A DNA stretch of 64,000 bases from Acidobacteriota bacterium (GTDB lineage: Bacteria > Acidobacteriota > JAAYUB01): NCBI GenBank assembly GCA_012517875.1, contig JAAYUB010000104.1, positions 21,831-85,830 on the forward strand, written 5' to 3'. Made by a program: the position numbers and the translations under genes. Below, piece by piece: positions 37,188 through 46,174 of this stretch. Position 1 is the first letter of the stretch; each line of letters starts with the position of its first letter. The notes beneath the pieces were generated by a model. That model worked only from the letters and a program-made list of their open reading frames with translations, had not been told where the DNA came from and made no database searches.

Positions 37188-39509
37188 ATGTTGGATATCA
37201 CAGGCAAGCGGTTTGCATTCGTTTCGACTGTGCTGCCGGCGGAAACGTTCACGGTGGTGCGGTTCCGCGGTGAGGAAGGGCTGTCGCGGTGCTACCGGTT
37301 CGAGCTGGAGCTGGTGGCGGAGGATGCGTCTCTCGACCTGGCGGCGGTGCTGGCGGCACCGGTGGCGTTCACCATCCTGAGGGCCGAAGGAGATATTCCG
37401 TTTCACGGTGTTCTGGCCGGATTCGAACAACTCCACCAGATGGATAATTATGTCTTTTATCGGGCGGTTCTGGTGCCGAAACTGTGGTGGCTGGGGCTGA
37501 CGCACCACAACCAGGTGTTCCTGAACCAGACCGTGCCCCAAATCCTGGCCGCCTGCCTCAAGGACGGCGGGCTCTCCAGCCTGGACTTCGATCTGCGGCT
37601 GCAGCGCGACTATCCGGCCTGGGAGTACGTCTGCCAGTATCGGGAGAGCCATTTGGCGTTCGTGTCGCGCTGGATGGAGCGGGAGGGGATCTATTACTAC
37701 TTCGAGCAGGGCGCGGACGGGGAGAAGGTGATCCTGACGGACACGAAGGTGGCGCACGGGCCGCTCCCCGACGGAGAAACACTACACTATTCCACTCCGT
37801 CGGGGCTGCAGCACTTCCATCGCGAGGAGATTCTGTTCGAACTTCGTTGCCTGCAGCAAACGCTGCCCAGGCGCGTGGTTCTGAAAGACTACAACTACGA
37901 GACGCCGTCGCTGGAACTGAGCGGCCAGGCGGATGTCTCGACCAAGGGCCGGGGTGAGGTGTACTTGTACGGGGAGCATTTCCGCAACCCGGCGGAAGGG
38001 GCGCGGCTGGCGGCGGTGCGGGCGGAGGAGTTGCTGTGCCGGGAGCGGGTGTTCACCGGCAGCAGCACGGTGCCGTACCTGCGGCCGGGGTACACGTTTC
38101 GGGTGCCGGACCACTACCGGGCGGACTTCAACGGGACGTACCTGACGACGGGGCTGACGCACGAGGGGAGCCAGGCGGCCTACCTGCTGGCGGGGCTGGG
38201 CGGGGAGCTGACGCCGGGGGAGCGGGAGCCGTACTACCGGAACACGTTCACGGCAATGGCGGCGGGGGTGCAGTACCGGCCGGAGCGGGTGACGGCGAAG
38301 GCGCGGCTGTACGGGACGCTGAACGCGAAGGTGGACGGGGCGGGGAGCGGGCAGTATGCGGAGCTGGACGGGCAGGGGCGGTACAAGGTGGTGCTGCCGT
38401 TCGACGTGTCGGGGCGGAAGGACGGGAAGGCGTCGGCGTGGGTGCGGATGATGCAGCCGTATGCGGGGGCGGGGCACGGGATGCACTTTCCGCTGCATAA
38501 GGGGACGGAGGTGTTGCTGACGTTCATCGACGGGGATCCGGACCGGCCGGTGATTGCGGGGGCGGTGCCGAACGCGGAGACGCCGAGCGTGGTGAAGGAC
38601 GCGAACCAGACGATGGCGACGATCCAGACAGGGGGGAAGAACAAGATTGCGATCGAGGACAAGGCGGGGAGCGAGCGGATCCTGATGCACGTGCCGAACC
38701 AGGGGTCGTTCATCCGGATCGGGATACCCAACGATCCGCCGCCGGGGGGCGGGCCGCCGGAGCCGCCGACGACGCCGTCGCCCACCACGGCGACCACGCC
38801 GCCGCCGCACGATGAGGAGCTGAGCAAGAAGGTGAGCGAGCTGGAGCAGGAGATCAAGGGGATCAAGGCGGAGACTGAAGGAGATCTGGAGTTCAAGTGC
38901 CACAACAAGAAGGAGTCGATCTCGGGCAACTCGTTCACCATGGTGATCGGGGCGGAGGAGAGCATCTACCTGGGCAACTACACCCATATCAAGTTCATCT
39001 CCGCGATTGACGTGACGGTCGGCCTCAGCCTGGAATTCAAAATGGCCTGGGCGTGGGCGTTCAACGTGGAGGGGCACGGGCGCTTCGCCCCGCAGAAGCG
39101 GGAGTTCGCCCTGGACGTGAGCCACATGCATTTGAAGAAAGTGGACCTGGAAGGCGATATCACCCACCTGCGGGGAGCCCAGCAAACCCTGACCGGCGAG
39201 GTGGCCCAGTTGGCCGGCCAGACGTCCATCCTGGCTGGAACCACCGAGCGATTGGCGGGCAAGACGTCCCAACTGGCTGGGAGCGTGTCGATGCTCGCGG
39301 CGGTGACCGACGACATCAAGGGCAGTGTCACCACCATACAGGGGGAACAGGCGCAGATGCTCGGCAACGACCTACGCTCCATCGCGGTGAGGACTACCAC
39401 GATCGGCGACGAAACGAACCTGATCGGCGTCGGCCTCAACACGGTGGCCGAGAAAACCGACCTGCACGCGGAGAACACGGTCCTGTCAGGATTGCAGATG
39501 TTGATTTGA
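37188..39509 (+). CDS. vgrG: VgrG T6SS spike protein with extended C-terminus
   Basis: The protein has 773 residues. Residues about 1-370 form the gp27-like hub domains (FAFVSTVLPAETFTVVRF, AWEYVCQYRESHLAFVSRWMEREGIYYYFEQG). Residues about 376-465 are the gp5 OB-fold (GQGRYKVVLPFDV, MHFPLHKGTEVLLTFIDGDP). A Pro/Thr-rich linker follows (about 515-540), then a coiled coil (EELSKKVSELEQEIKGIKAE, about 544). A repetitive tail has units like LAGQTSI, LAGTTER, LAGKTSQ, LAGSVSM (about 670-705). The tail extends the trimeric needle or anchors cargo; no enzymatic domain is seen. The ATG at 37188 has GGGAG upstream. It opens the plus-strand effector arm. Base composition is strongly GC-biased between 38100 and 38700. 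Confidence 0.95.
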   Translation: MLDITGKRFAFVSTVLPAETFTVVRFRGEEGLSRCYRFELELVAEDASLDLAAVLAAPVAFTILRAEGDIPFHGVLAGFEQLHQMDNYVFYRAVLVPKLWWLGLTHHNQVFLNQTVPQILAACLKDGGLSSLDFDLRLQRDYPAWEYVCQYRESHLAFVSRWMEREGIYYYFEQGADGEKVILTDTKVAHGPLPDGETLHYSTPSGLQHFHREEILFELRCLQQTLPRRVVLKDYNYETPSLELSGQADVSTKGRGEVYLYGEHFRNPAEGARLAAVRAEELLCRERVFTGSSTVPYLRPGYTFRVPDHYRADFNGTYLTTGLTHEGSQAAYLLAGLGGELTPGEREPYYRNTFTAMAAGVQYRPERVTAKARLYGTLNAKVDGAGSGQYAELDGQGRYKVVLPFDVSGRKDGKASAWVRMMQPYAGAGHGMHFPLHKGTEVLLTFIDGDPDRPVIAGAVPNAETPSVVKDANQTMATIQTGGKNKIAIEDKAGSERILMHVPNQGSFIRIGIPNDPPPGGGPPEPPTTPSPTTATTPPPHDEELSKKVSELEQEIKGIKAETEGDLEFKCHNKKESISGNSFTMVIGAEESIYLGNYTHIKFISAIDVTVGLSLEFKMAWAWAFNVEGHGRFAPQKREFALDVSHMHLKKVDLEGDITHLRGAQQTLTGEVAQLAGQTSILAGTTERLAGKTSQLAGSVSMLAAVTDDIKGSVTTIQGEQAQMLGNDLRSIAVRTTTIGDETNLIGVGLNTVAEKTDLHAENTVLSGLQMLI

Positions 39510-39654
39510 GTGAAATCCCACCGGTCGACAATACGGTTTCTCGTTCCGCGAAATCCGTGCTGTCTGGTTTGACGAAGGCATCTGCCTAATCCGTGGGCAA
39601 GGTTCAGAAGGACCAGAGATTGCAAGAACGAGTGACGCCTGGCTACGAGGAGGT

Positions 39655-39927
39655 GTGTCAGTCCACACTCTTGCACTTCAGGAAGACGATTTCACTGCGT
39701 TTGAACAGACCAGACGGTTCAGTTTCATTTCGGGCACACTGCCAGTGGACACGTTCACGGTGCTCCGATTTCTGGGCGAGGCGGGGCCGTCGCGGTGCGA
39801 ATGTTTCGCGGTGGAGCTGGCGGTCGATCCAGTCCACATGGAAATATCGACTGGCTTCTCCGCGCGAAGGATTGTAGAGGAGCCGATACCGGATCCTGGT
39901 TGCCGATATCCGGCTGGTATTTGGTAA
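39655..39927 (+). pseudogene. Remnant of a second vgrG (N-terminus only)
   Basis: This frame (GTG at 39655 right behind GAGGAGG, about 90 codons) reads RFSFISGTLPVDTFTVLRFLGEAGPSRCECFAVEL, split here from a longer match. It parallels the VgrG N-terminus RFAFVSTVLPAETFTVVRF. After about 58 residues the similarity ends and the frame runs into unrelated sequence and a stop. It is best read as a truncated vgrG copy left by recombination or deletion. The rest of 39510-40131 contains no other gene, only the promoter described at 39944-39972. Confidence 0.7.
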
Positions 39928-39943
39928 AACCTTCACCCAGTCA

Positions 39944-39972
39944 TTGACTTGACCTCTAATCATTTCTACACT
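39944..39972 (+). promoter_or_regulatory. Promoter of the DUF2169-pentapeptide operon
   Basis: TTGACT (39944-39949), a 17-base spacer and TACACT (39967-39972) stand in an AT-rich stretch 160 bases before the start at 40132. The elements equal those before vgrG, which suggests co-regulation of spike and cargo genes. An untranslated leader of about 150 bases is implied. Confidence 0.6.
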
Positions 39973-40131
39973 GAGCATATTGTATTTTTATCCGAAGAGA
40001 CCTCTTTAGACTGTGGGCATCGACCGGTTCTGTGCTGGGCGAGAAGTGGAGGATGAGGCCGAATGACAGAAACATTTTTCGGTTTCGCTCCGAGCCGAAA
40101 GCTGCAAAGATCTGTCGAAGATGAGTAGCAA

Positions 40132-43100
40132 ATGAAAGTATACAAGCCCAACGAACTGTCGCTCTTCATCAAGCCGTTTGGCCTGCGGAACCGGCTGTAC
40201 ATGGCCTACACGCTGATGGTCTATTTTGACCTCACCGCGCCCGACAGCCTCCTCACCGAGCAGGAGCTATGGCGGACGGTGCCGGCGCAGCTCGGCCCCA
40301 TGCCTGTCGTGGACACGGGCATGGCCAAGCCGCGCGGCGAATTCCTTGTGGCCGGATCGTGTTTCGCCCCGCGGGGACAGCGCTGGCCGGCGGCGCCCGT
40401 GAGTGTCCGCGTCGGCGCCCTGGCTAAGACACTGAATGTTTTCGGCGATCGGTATTGGGCGCGCGGCGCCGGCGGTCTGGCCACCATCACCGACCCGGAG
40501 CCCTTCGCCGAGATGCCCCTGACCTGGGATCGCGCCTTCGGCGGCCCGGGTTTCGAAAAAAACCCAGCGGGCAAAGGGATTGCAGCGGCACGCGGCGCCG
40601 ACGGCCGGGAGCAGGTGCCGCTCCCCAACCTGGAACTGCCCGGCCGGCTGGTGGGCTCACCCGCCGACCGGCCCGATCCAGCCGGCTTCGGGCCACTGGA
40701 CTTCATGAGCCCGGTGCGCCAGAAGAAGTCGGGCACCTACGACGACAAGTGGCTGAAGGAGCGGTGGCCCTACTTTCCCGACGACATGAACTACGAGTAT
40801 TTCAACGCCGCCTCCGAGGACCAGTACTTCCCGGGTTTCCTGACCGGTGCCGAGACCATTGAGATCCGCCACATGCATCCCGATTACCCGGTGCTCACCT
40901 CACGGCTGCCGCAGTGCCGTGTCCGTTGCTTCGTCACTCGCCAGAAGGACTTGAAATCGCGAGCTGTGGAAGATCTCCTGTTCGAGGAAATAGCCACCCG
41001 CATCGACACGGTGTGGCTGTTTCCCAACATCCTGCGGGGCCTGGTGCTCCACCGCGGCACCGGCGAGATCCTGGACGAGGAGTACATGGACGTCCAGCGG
41101 ATCTTCCTCGCGGTGGAAAAAGGCGATGCGCCGGCCAAGACCATCGAAGCGTACCGCGACGAACAATTGCGCACCGCCGACCGGGCGGTGACCATCGACA
41201 TGGCGCCGCTCCAGGCCGCCCAGGCCAAGATCGCTAAGGTGCTCCGCAAGGCCAGGCGCCTGCCTAAGGAAGTGGAGGAGATCAAGAAGCGGGCGACGGG
41301 CCGGAGCCCCGTCATGCCCCGCACGCCAGCGGACATGCAGGGAATGAGCCGCGAGATCATCGCCGGCGGCGAGGCGGTGCTGAACCAGCTCGAGGCGCTG
41401 GCCCGGGACATGCATGCCAAGTATGGGCACCTCGTGGCCATCGACCTGGAGCAGTTCGACCGGTGGCGGGAACGAATCAAGGGGATGTCCCAGAAGGTGG
41501 ACGACTCGGTGGCCAAGCTGGAAAAGGCCCAGCAGGAGGCCGCCGACGCGAAGAAACAGATGGGCGAGGTGCTGAAGGATCACGTCCCGCCTGAACACCT
41601 GGAAAAGACCGGCATCGATCCCGACAACCTGCTGGCGCCGCCCCCTGTGAATCCGTGGCACGACCGCGGTTTCCCGCGGGTGGTGGCCTGGCGGCGCCGG
41701 CTCGAACAGGACCGGCAGGCCCAGAAGGCCCTGGCCGACCTGGGATTCGAGGCGGACACCATCCGTCGAGCTTGGCTCGGCGTCAATTCTGACGATCAAT
41801 CAGACAAACCATCCCTGTGGGGCTTGCGGAAACCGGGCGCCGCCGACGCTCCGCCGGTGGACCTGCCCGCCGGCCTGATCCTGCCCCGCTTTCAGGACGC
41901 GGTGCTGGTGCGCATCGCCATCCGACCCGGTAATGCCGACGCCTGGCCGGCGGCGCCGGAGCGGGTCGTGATCGGATCCGACGAGACCCCGCTCTTCATG
42001 CCGGCCCCGCCCGGCGAAGGGCCGGCGCCGGTGGCGGTGCGGGTGGCCGACGAACTGCAGGCGCTCCTGGTGGAGCAGGAGGCCGGCGACGCCGTCTCGG
42101 TGATCGCCCTGCCGGATCCGTCCGCCGATCCGGGACCCGAAGCCGCGCAGGCGCTGAAGGCGACGCCCGTTTTCCTCGTGGCGCTGCCGGCGACCGCTTC
42201 GGATGCCGATTTTGCACCCTGGGCGAAGCGGTTCCCCAACGCGCAGGCGCTCCGGCTGCCGAAGGGCCGGACGGTGTTCGAGGTCCGCGCCGCAGGGGCC
42301 GACCTCCGCCGTTGGATCTTGGATGCCCTGCCCAAGGAACTGGCCCAGCCTCACCGGCTGGAGATCGCCCTGCCCGAGGCGGGGAAAACGCCGACGGGGT
42401 CGCCGCTGGCCGGCATGACCTTGCCCATCCCGGACATCAAGGCCATCGTGGAAAAGACGATGCAGGAGATCCGGGCCTTCCACCAGCCCAAGTTCGACGC
42501 CATCTACGCGGAGAAGGCCAAGGCGGAAGCCGCGGCCAAGGGAGCCCTGGCCAAGGCGGGGCACGATCCTGAGCAGATTTTTGCAGCCGCTCAGAACGCG
42601 CCCCGCGAGACCTTTGCCGATGTGGGCGACCGCATCGCCGGCGAATTGGCGGCCAAACGGGATCGGCTGCGCGACTTGGGCGTCCTCACTCCCGAAACCG
42701 AGGCGCAGTTCAACGACGCAGCCGCCCGGGCGTACCAGATGGGCCACGAGGGCGAAGCGCGATATCAGGAGGGCATGGCGAAGATCGCCGCCGGCAAGCA
42801 ACAGATCGCCGACGCCATGGCCAAGGTCAAGGCGGGTGAGCTGCCGCCGGAGGCCAGAGCCAAGTTCGCCGAGGCGGGTATGGACCCGGATCGGATGAAG
42901 AAGCGCTCCCGCGAGGAGGTCGTCGAGATGCACGGCCGCGGCGAAACGCTCGCCGGCGCCATTCTGAACGGTGTGGACCTGTCGGGCCTGGACTTGACCG
43001 GCGCCGACCTGACCGGGGCCCAGCTCCAGAAAACCTCATTCACCGGCGCGTGTCTGGATAAGGCCAACCTGACTCAGGTCATCGCCCTGGAAGCGGACTT

Positions 43101-43893
43101 CACGACAGCCTCACTGCGCGGCGCGACGCTGGATCGGGGTGTTCTCAACAAGGCCAAGTTGAAAGGCGCGGATTGCTGCGGCGCCCGCCTCAAGCAGGTG
43201 GTGATTAAGGACGCGGACTTGTCCGGCGCCGACTTTTCCGGTGCCGATCTGGAAATGGTCACCCTGCAGAAGTGCCAGCTGCCGGGGCTCAAGATGAGCG
43301 GGACGCGGGCCTACCTCAGCATCATCGAAGGGGACGCGACCGGCGCCGTGTTCACCGGGGCCCGCTTCAATAAGTGCATCTTGCGCAAGATCGTTCTGGA
43401 CGGCGCCGACTTTTCGATGGCGGTCCTAAACTCCACCTTGTTCATGGATGCCCGCGGCAGCGGCGTCACATTTGTCGGCGCCAACCTGGACAAACTGCGG
43501 ATGGGCAAGGGTGTCGTATTTGCCGGCGCGGACTTCCGCAACATCCGCATGCAGCAGGGCAGCCTCCGCGAGGCGGACTTGTCGGGCGCCGACTTCGGCG
43601 GCGCCGTCATTCGCGATTCGCTCATCGAGTTCTGCGACCTCCGGATGGCCAACCTCCGGCGGGTGCCGGCCCGCGGCACCCGCCTGACCAAGACGGACCT
43701 GGAGGGCGCCGACATGTACGGGATCGACCTCTACCGGGGGTCGCTCCGCAAGGCCCGCCTGGTCAACACCGACCTGCGCGGCGCCAACCTGTGCGCCGTG
43801 GACCTGTACAAGGCGGTGATGGGCGAGACCCGCCTCGACGGGGCCAATCTCAAGCTGACGCTCATCTACAAGCGGGAGGACCTGTTGCCATGA
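40132..43893 (+). CDS. T6SS-associated DUF2169 domain fused to coiled coil and pentapeptide repeats
   Basis: This is a 1,253-residue protein. Residues about 1-330 are a DUF2169 domain (KPFGLRNRLYMAYTLMVYFDL, PLTWDRAFGGPGFEKNPAGK, RIDTVWLFPNILRGLVLHRG), known from T6SS effector modules, where it is thought to help load cargo on PAAR/VgrG. Residues about 345-510 and 780-930 are long charged helices, probably coiled coils. Between them (about 590-770) lies a mixed domain. Residues about 935-1250 are pentapeptide repeats of the A(D/N)LxG type (VDLSGLDLTGADLTGAQL), forming a square beta-helix. Fusion of adaptor and repeat needle in one chain is notable. The ribosome site is weak. It ends in an ATGA overlap with the next pentapeptide gene. 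Confidence 0.85.
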   Translation: MKVYKPNELSLFIKPFGLRNRLYMAYTLMVYFDLTAPDSLLTEQELWRTVPAQLGPMPVVDTGMAKPRGEFLVAGSCFAPRGQRWPAAPVSVRVGALAKTLNVFGDRYWARGAGGLATITDPEPFAEMPLTWDRAFGGPGFEKNPAGKGIAAARGADGREQVPLPNLELPGRLVGSPADRPDPAGFGPLDFMSPVRQKKSGTYDDKWLKERWPYFPDDMNYEYFNAASEDQYFPGFLTGAETIEIRHMHPDYPVLTSRLPQCRVRCFVTRQKDLKSRAVEDLLFEEIATRIDTVWLFPNILRGLVLHRGTGEILDEEYMDVQRIFLAVEKGDAPAKTIEAYRDEQLRTADRAVTIDMAPLQAAQAKIAKVLRKARRLPKEVEEIKKRATGRSPVMPRTPADMQGMSREIIAGGEAVLNQLEALARDMHAKYGHLVAIDLEQFDRWRERIKGMSQKVDDSVAKLEKAQQEAADAKKQMGEVLKDHVPPEHLEKTGIDPDNLLAPPPVNPWHDRGFPRVVAWRRRLEQDRQAQKALADLGFEADTIRRAWLGVNSDDQSDKPSLWGLRKPGAADAPPVDLPAGLILPRFQDAVLVRIAIRPGNADAWPAAPERVVIGSDETPLFMPAPPGEGPAPVAVRVADELQALLVEQEAGDAVSVIALPDPSADPGPEAAQALKATPVFLVALPATASDADFAPWAKRFPNAQALRLPKGRTVFEVRAAGADLRRWILDALPKELAQPHRLEIALPEAGKTPTGSPLAGMTLPIPDIKAIVEKTMQEIRAFHQPKFDAIYAEKAKAEAAAKGALAKAGHDPEQIFAAAQNAPRETFADVGDRIAGELAAKRDRLRDLGVLTPETEAQFNDAAARAYQMGHEGEARYQEGMAKIAAGKQQIADAMAKVKAGELPPEARAKFAEAGMDPDRMKKRSREEVVEMHGRGETLAGAILNGVDLSGLDLTGADLTGAQLQKTSFTGACLDKANLTQVIALEADFTTASLRGATLDRGVLNKAKLKGADCCGARLKQVVIKDADLSGADFSGADLEMVTLQKCQLPGLKMSGTRAYLSIIEGDATGAVFTGARFNKCILRKIVLDGADFSMAVLNSTLFMDARGSGVTFVGANLDKLRMGKGVVFAGADFRNIRMQQGSLREADLSGADFGGAVIRDSLIEFCDLRMANLRRVPARGTRLTKTDLEGADMYGIDLYRGSLRKARLVNTDLRGANLCAVDLYKAVMGETRLDGANLKLTLIYKREDLLP

Positions 43894-44966
43894 CCCGGGA
43901 AGAAGTCCTCGACGCCATCCGGCGCAACCGAACCATCGCCGACCGGAATCTGGACGGCATTGATCTCGCGGGCGCCGACCTGACGGGCGGCCGGTTTGAG
44001 AAGGTCGTGTTCCGGAATGCCAATCTGCGCGGCGTCAACATTCTGCGGACCGGCTTCAAGAAATGCGCGTTCCCTGGTGCCCGGTTCGACGGCACCGACC
44101 TGACCAAGGTGGATTTGCGCAAGACGGATCTCAGCGGCGCGTCGCTGCGGGGAGTCAAGCTGTTCCAGACCCTGCTCACCCACTCGGACCTGACCGGCGC
44201 CGATTTCAGCGAGGGCGACCTGGGCTGGTCGCTCCTGCAGCACGCGAAACTCGACGGGGCGAAGTTCAACGGTGCGAAAATGGAGAAAATGGTGCTGTCC
44301 CACGCATCGGCTGGCCAGGCCGATTTCTCCGGCGCGCAGCTCACCAAAGTGATCTTCCATGACGCCCAGCTCCCCGGTGCCGTGTTCAAGGACGCCCGGC
44401 TGTTCAAGGTGCTGTTGGCGGGCTGCAACCTGGCCGGCCAGAACTTCGCGGGCACCTCGTTCCAGCAGGTGAACGTGACCGGCTCCGATCTGACCGGAGC
44501 CGATTTCACCGGCGTGGATGTGAGTATGTCGAACTTCATGGACGCCAACCTGACCAAAGCCCGGCTGGATAAGGTTCGGGGACGCAACGCCATGTTCAAA
44601 GGCGCCAAACTGATCGAGGCTACGCTGACCGGCGCCGACCTGAGCCAGTCGCTCTTCGCCGAAGGGAACCTGTCCCAGGCCGATTTCTCGAAGGCCTGTC
44701 TAGACCACTGCTTTTTCCCATCGGCTGTCTGCCGGGCAACCCGCTTCGCCGGCAGCGACCTGTCCTATGCGGAATTCGACAAAACGGATCTCACGGCGGC
44801 GGATTTCTCCTCCGCCAAGCTGTACATGGCCCGGATGCACTTGGTGATCGACGACCACGCCATCTGGGACGGCGCCGACCGCGCCACGGTCCGGGGAACC
44901 GATCCGGACCAGGCGGAGGCGGAAAACTGGACGCCGCCGCCAGCGGCGGACGACACGAAGAAGTGA
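43890..44966 (+). CDS. Pentapeptide-repeat protein of the T6SS module
   Basis: The 358-residue protein begins MTREEVLDAIRRNRTIADRNLDG and is then almost entirely pentapeptide repeats (for example LAGADLTGGRFEKVVFRNAN), about 60 units up to residue 335, ending in a short polar tail. It has no catalytic domain. Such beta-helices can mimic DNA or act as scaffolds. Here, directly behind the DUF2169 fusion whose repeats are very similar, it may assemble with it as a second rod or shield. Start ATG 43890 overlaps the previous stop, so the two are translated together. Confidence 0.85.
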   Translation: MTREEVLDAIRRNRTIADRNLDGIDLAGADLTGGRFEKVVFRNANLRGVNILRTGFKKCAFPGARFDGTDLTKVDLRKTDLSGASLRGVKLFQTLLTHSDLTGADFSEGDLGWSLLQHAKLDGAKFNGAKMEKMVLSHASAGQADFSGAQLTKVIFHDAQLPGAVFKDARLFKVLLAGCNLAGQNFAGTSFQQVNVTGSDLTGADFTGVDVSMSNFMDANLTKARLDKVRGRNAMFKGAKLIEATLTGADLSQSLFAEGNLSQADFSKACLDHCFFPSAVCRATRFAGSDLSYAEFDKTDLTAADFSSAKLYMARMHLVIDDHAIWDGADRATVRGTDPDQAEAENWTPPPAADDTKK

Positions 44967-44998
44967 GCGGCCCACGGCCGCGTGAACAGGAGGTTTCG

Positions 44999-45655
44999 AT
45001 GAGCAGACACAGCGCCCCGTGGATGTCCACCCAGACGGAACTGGAGACTGGTCGGATCGTGGCAGGTCACGGCCGGCTCTTCAAGGTGCGCACCGCCGCT
45101 GGCGACGTTAGCGCCCACCAGGCGTTCGGCTGCCTCGTGGCGCCCCGGCCGGGCGACGCAGTGCTGGTGGCGGTGGGGGCCGACGGCAAAGATTACATCC
45201 TGTCGGTGCTGGAGCGGGATGCGACCGTTCCCGCAGCGACGGAGATGATCCTGGACGGGCCCGTGAACCTTCGGGTGCAGGGTGGCAGCCTGGCGCTCCA
45301 GACCGACGGGGACCTGCGGCTGGCCTCTCGGCAGGACATCGCCTGCGCCTCCCGCCGCATCGCCGTGGCCGCCCACCAGGGCCGAGTCCGGATCGGCCGG
45401 CTGGCGTTCGTCGGACGGTTCCTGAGCAGCCAGGTGGCCCGGGTGAAATCCGTGGCCCTGGGCATGGACGTCGTCTGTCGGCGCCTGACACAACGCCTCG
45501 GTAATTCGTTCCGGTATGTCAAGGAACTCGACGAAACCCAGAGTACCTCCTCCCGGGTTGTCGTCGAGGACCTGCTGACAATGCACTCGAAAAACACGCT
45601 CATCATGTCGGAGGAGCACGTCACCGTGAATGCCGAGCAGATCCAACTGGGATGA
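44999..45655 (+). CDS. DUF3540 protein of the T6SS module
   Basis: The 218-residue protein fits DUF3540. An OB-like N-terminal part (ELETGRIVAGHGRLFKVRTAAGD, RPGDAVLVAVGADGKDYILSVLER) resembles a gp5/VgrG OB-fold. A beta-helical stretch follows (LDGPVNLRVQGGSLALQTDGDLRLASRQDI), and a tail with LTMHSKNTLIMSEEHVTVNAEQIQLG. Genes of this type travel with DUF2169 and DUF4150 in T6SS clusters and probably build or decorate the spike tip. AGGAGG stands at ideal distance from ATG 44999. The next gene is separated by a repeat-rich AT patch. Confidence 0.85.
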   Translation: MSRHSAPWMSTQTELETGRIVAGHGRLFKVRTAAGDVSAHQAFGCLVAPRPGDAVLVAVGADGKDYILSVLERDATVPAATEMILDGPVNLRVQGGSLALQTDGDLRLASRQDIACASRRIAVAAHQGRVRIGRLAFVGRFLSSQVARVKSVALGMDVVCRRLTQRLGNSFRYVKELDETQSTSSRVVVEDLLTMHSKNTLIMSEEHVTVNAEQIQLG

Positions 45656-45665
45656 GGCCGAAGAC

Positions 45666-45706
45666 CATTTATCATTTTTCATTGATCATTTGTCATTGGT
45701 CATTGA
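45666..45706. repeat. Left flank: array of TCATT words
   Basis: This AT-rich 41-base patch consists of imperfect TCATT-containing words (CATTTATCATT, TTCATTGATCATTTGTCATT, GGTCATTGA). A matching array in opposite orientation occurs at 46107-46150, so the two bracket the four-helix-bundle gene as imperfect inverted repeats. Confidence 0.75.
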
Positions 45707-45712
45707 GGAGCG

Positions 45713-46111
45713 GTGGTGAGCGAGAGACGGGTGGACACTGAGACGGAGAGCCGAGCCGATATCCTGCAGGATCGGTTCATCGCCTTTTCAGTCTGGATCA
45801 TTCGGCTTTGCGGCATGCTGCCAAAGAATCCGGCCGGCGGTCACGTGTCTCGGCAGTTGATGCGATCGGGAACATCGCCGGCACCGAATTACGGTGAAGC
45901 GCGTGGCGCCGAGAGCCATGCGGATTTCGTGCACAAGCTGGGTATCGTCCTCAAGGAACTGAACGAGACCTCGATCTGGCTCAAGGTGATCCTCCGTTCC
46001 GAGATGATCCGGTCAGAATGTGTTCAGGAAGCTTTGGATGAGTGCACCCAGTTATCGCGCATCATGGTCACGTCGATTCGCACCGCCCGTACCAAGAATG
46101 CTCGGAGATAA
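45713..46111 (+). CDS. Four-helix-bundle protein (S23/23S intervening-sequence family)
   Basis: The 132-residue helical protein fits the four-helix-bundle family (PF05635/TIGR02436). It has an FIAFSVWIIRLCGMLP-type first helix, SRQLMRSGTSPAPNYGEARGAES with the conserved S-G-TS-xx-NY-EA core, FVHKLGIVLKELNETSIWLKVIL, and a last helix with ECTQLSRIMVTSIRTAR. Family members occur inside 23S rRNA inserts and as free cassettes; the Avd protein of diversity-generating retroelements is related. It has no known T6SS role. Inverted AT-rich repeats on both sides and lower GC content suggest it is an inserted cassette. GTG starts occur at 45713 and 45716, behind GAGGAG. Confidence 0.85.
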   Translation: MVSERRVDTETESRADILQDRFIAFSVWIIRLCGMLPKNPAGGHVSRQLMRSGTSPAPNYGEARGAESHADFVHKLGIVLKELNETSIWLKVILRSEMIRSECVQEALDECTQLSRIMVTSIRTARTKNARR

Positions 46112-46150
46112 ATGAAAAATGTCAATTGATCAATGATCAATGACAAATGA
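46107..46150. repeat. Right flank: inverted array of TCATT words
   Basis: GATAAATGAAAAATG, TTGATCAATGATCAATGAC and AAATGA on the plus strand are the complement of the TCATT words at 45666-45706. The repeat includes the stop codon of the four-helix-bundle gene. Confidence 0.75.
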
Positions 46151-46174
46151 ATTAACGACTGAAAGGAGTCAGAG

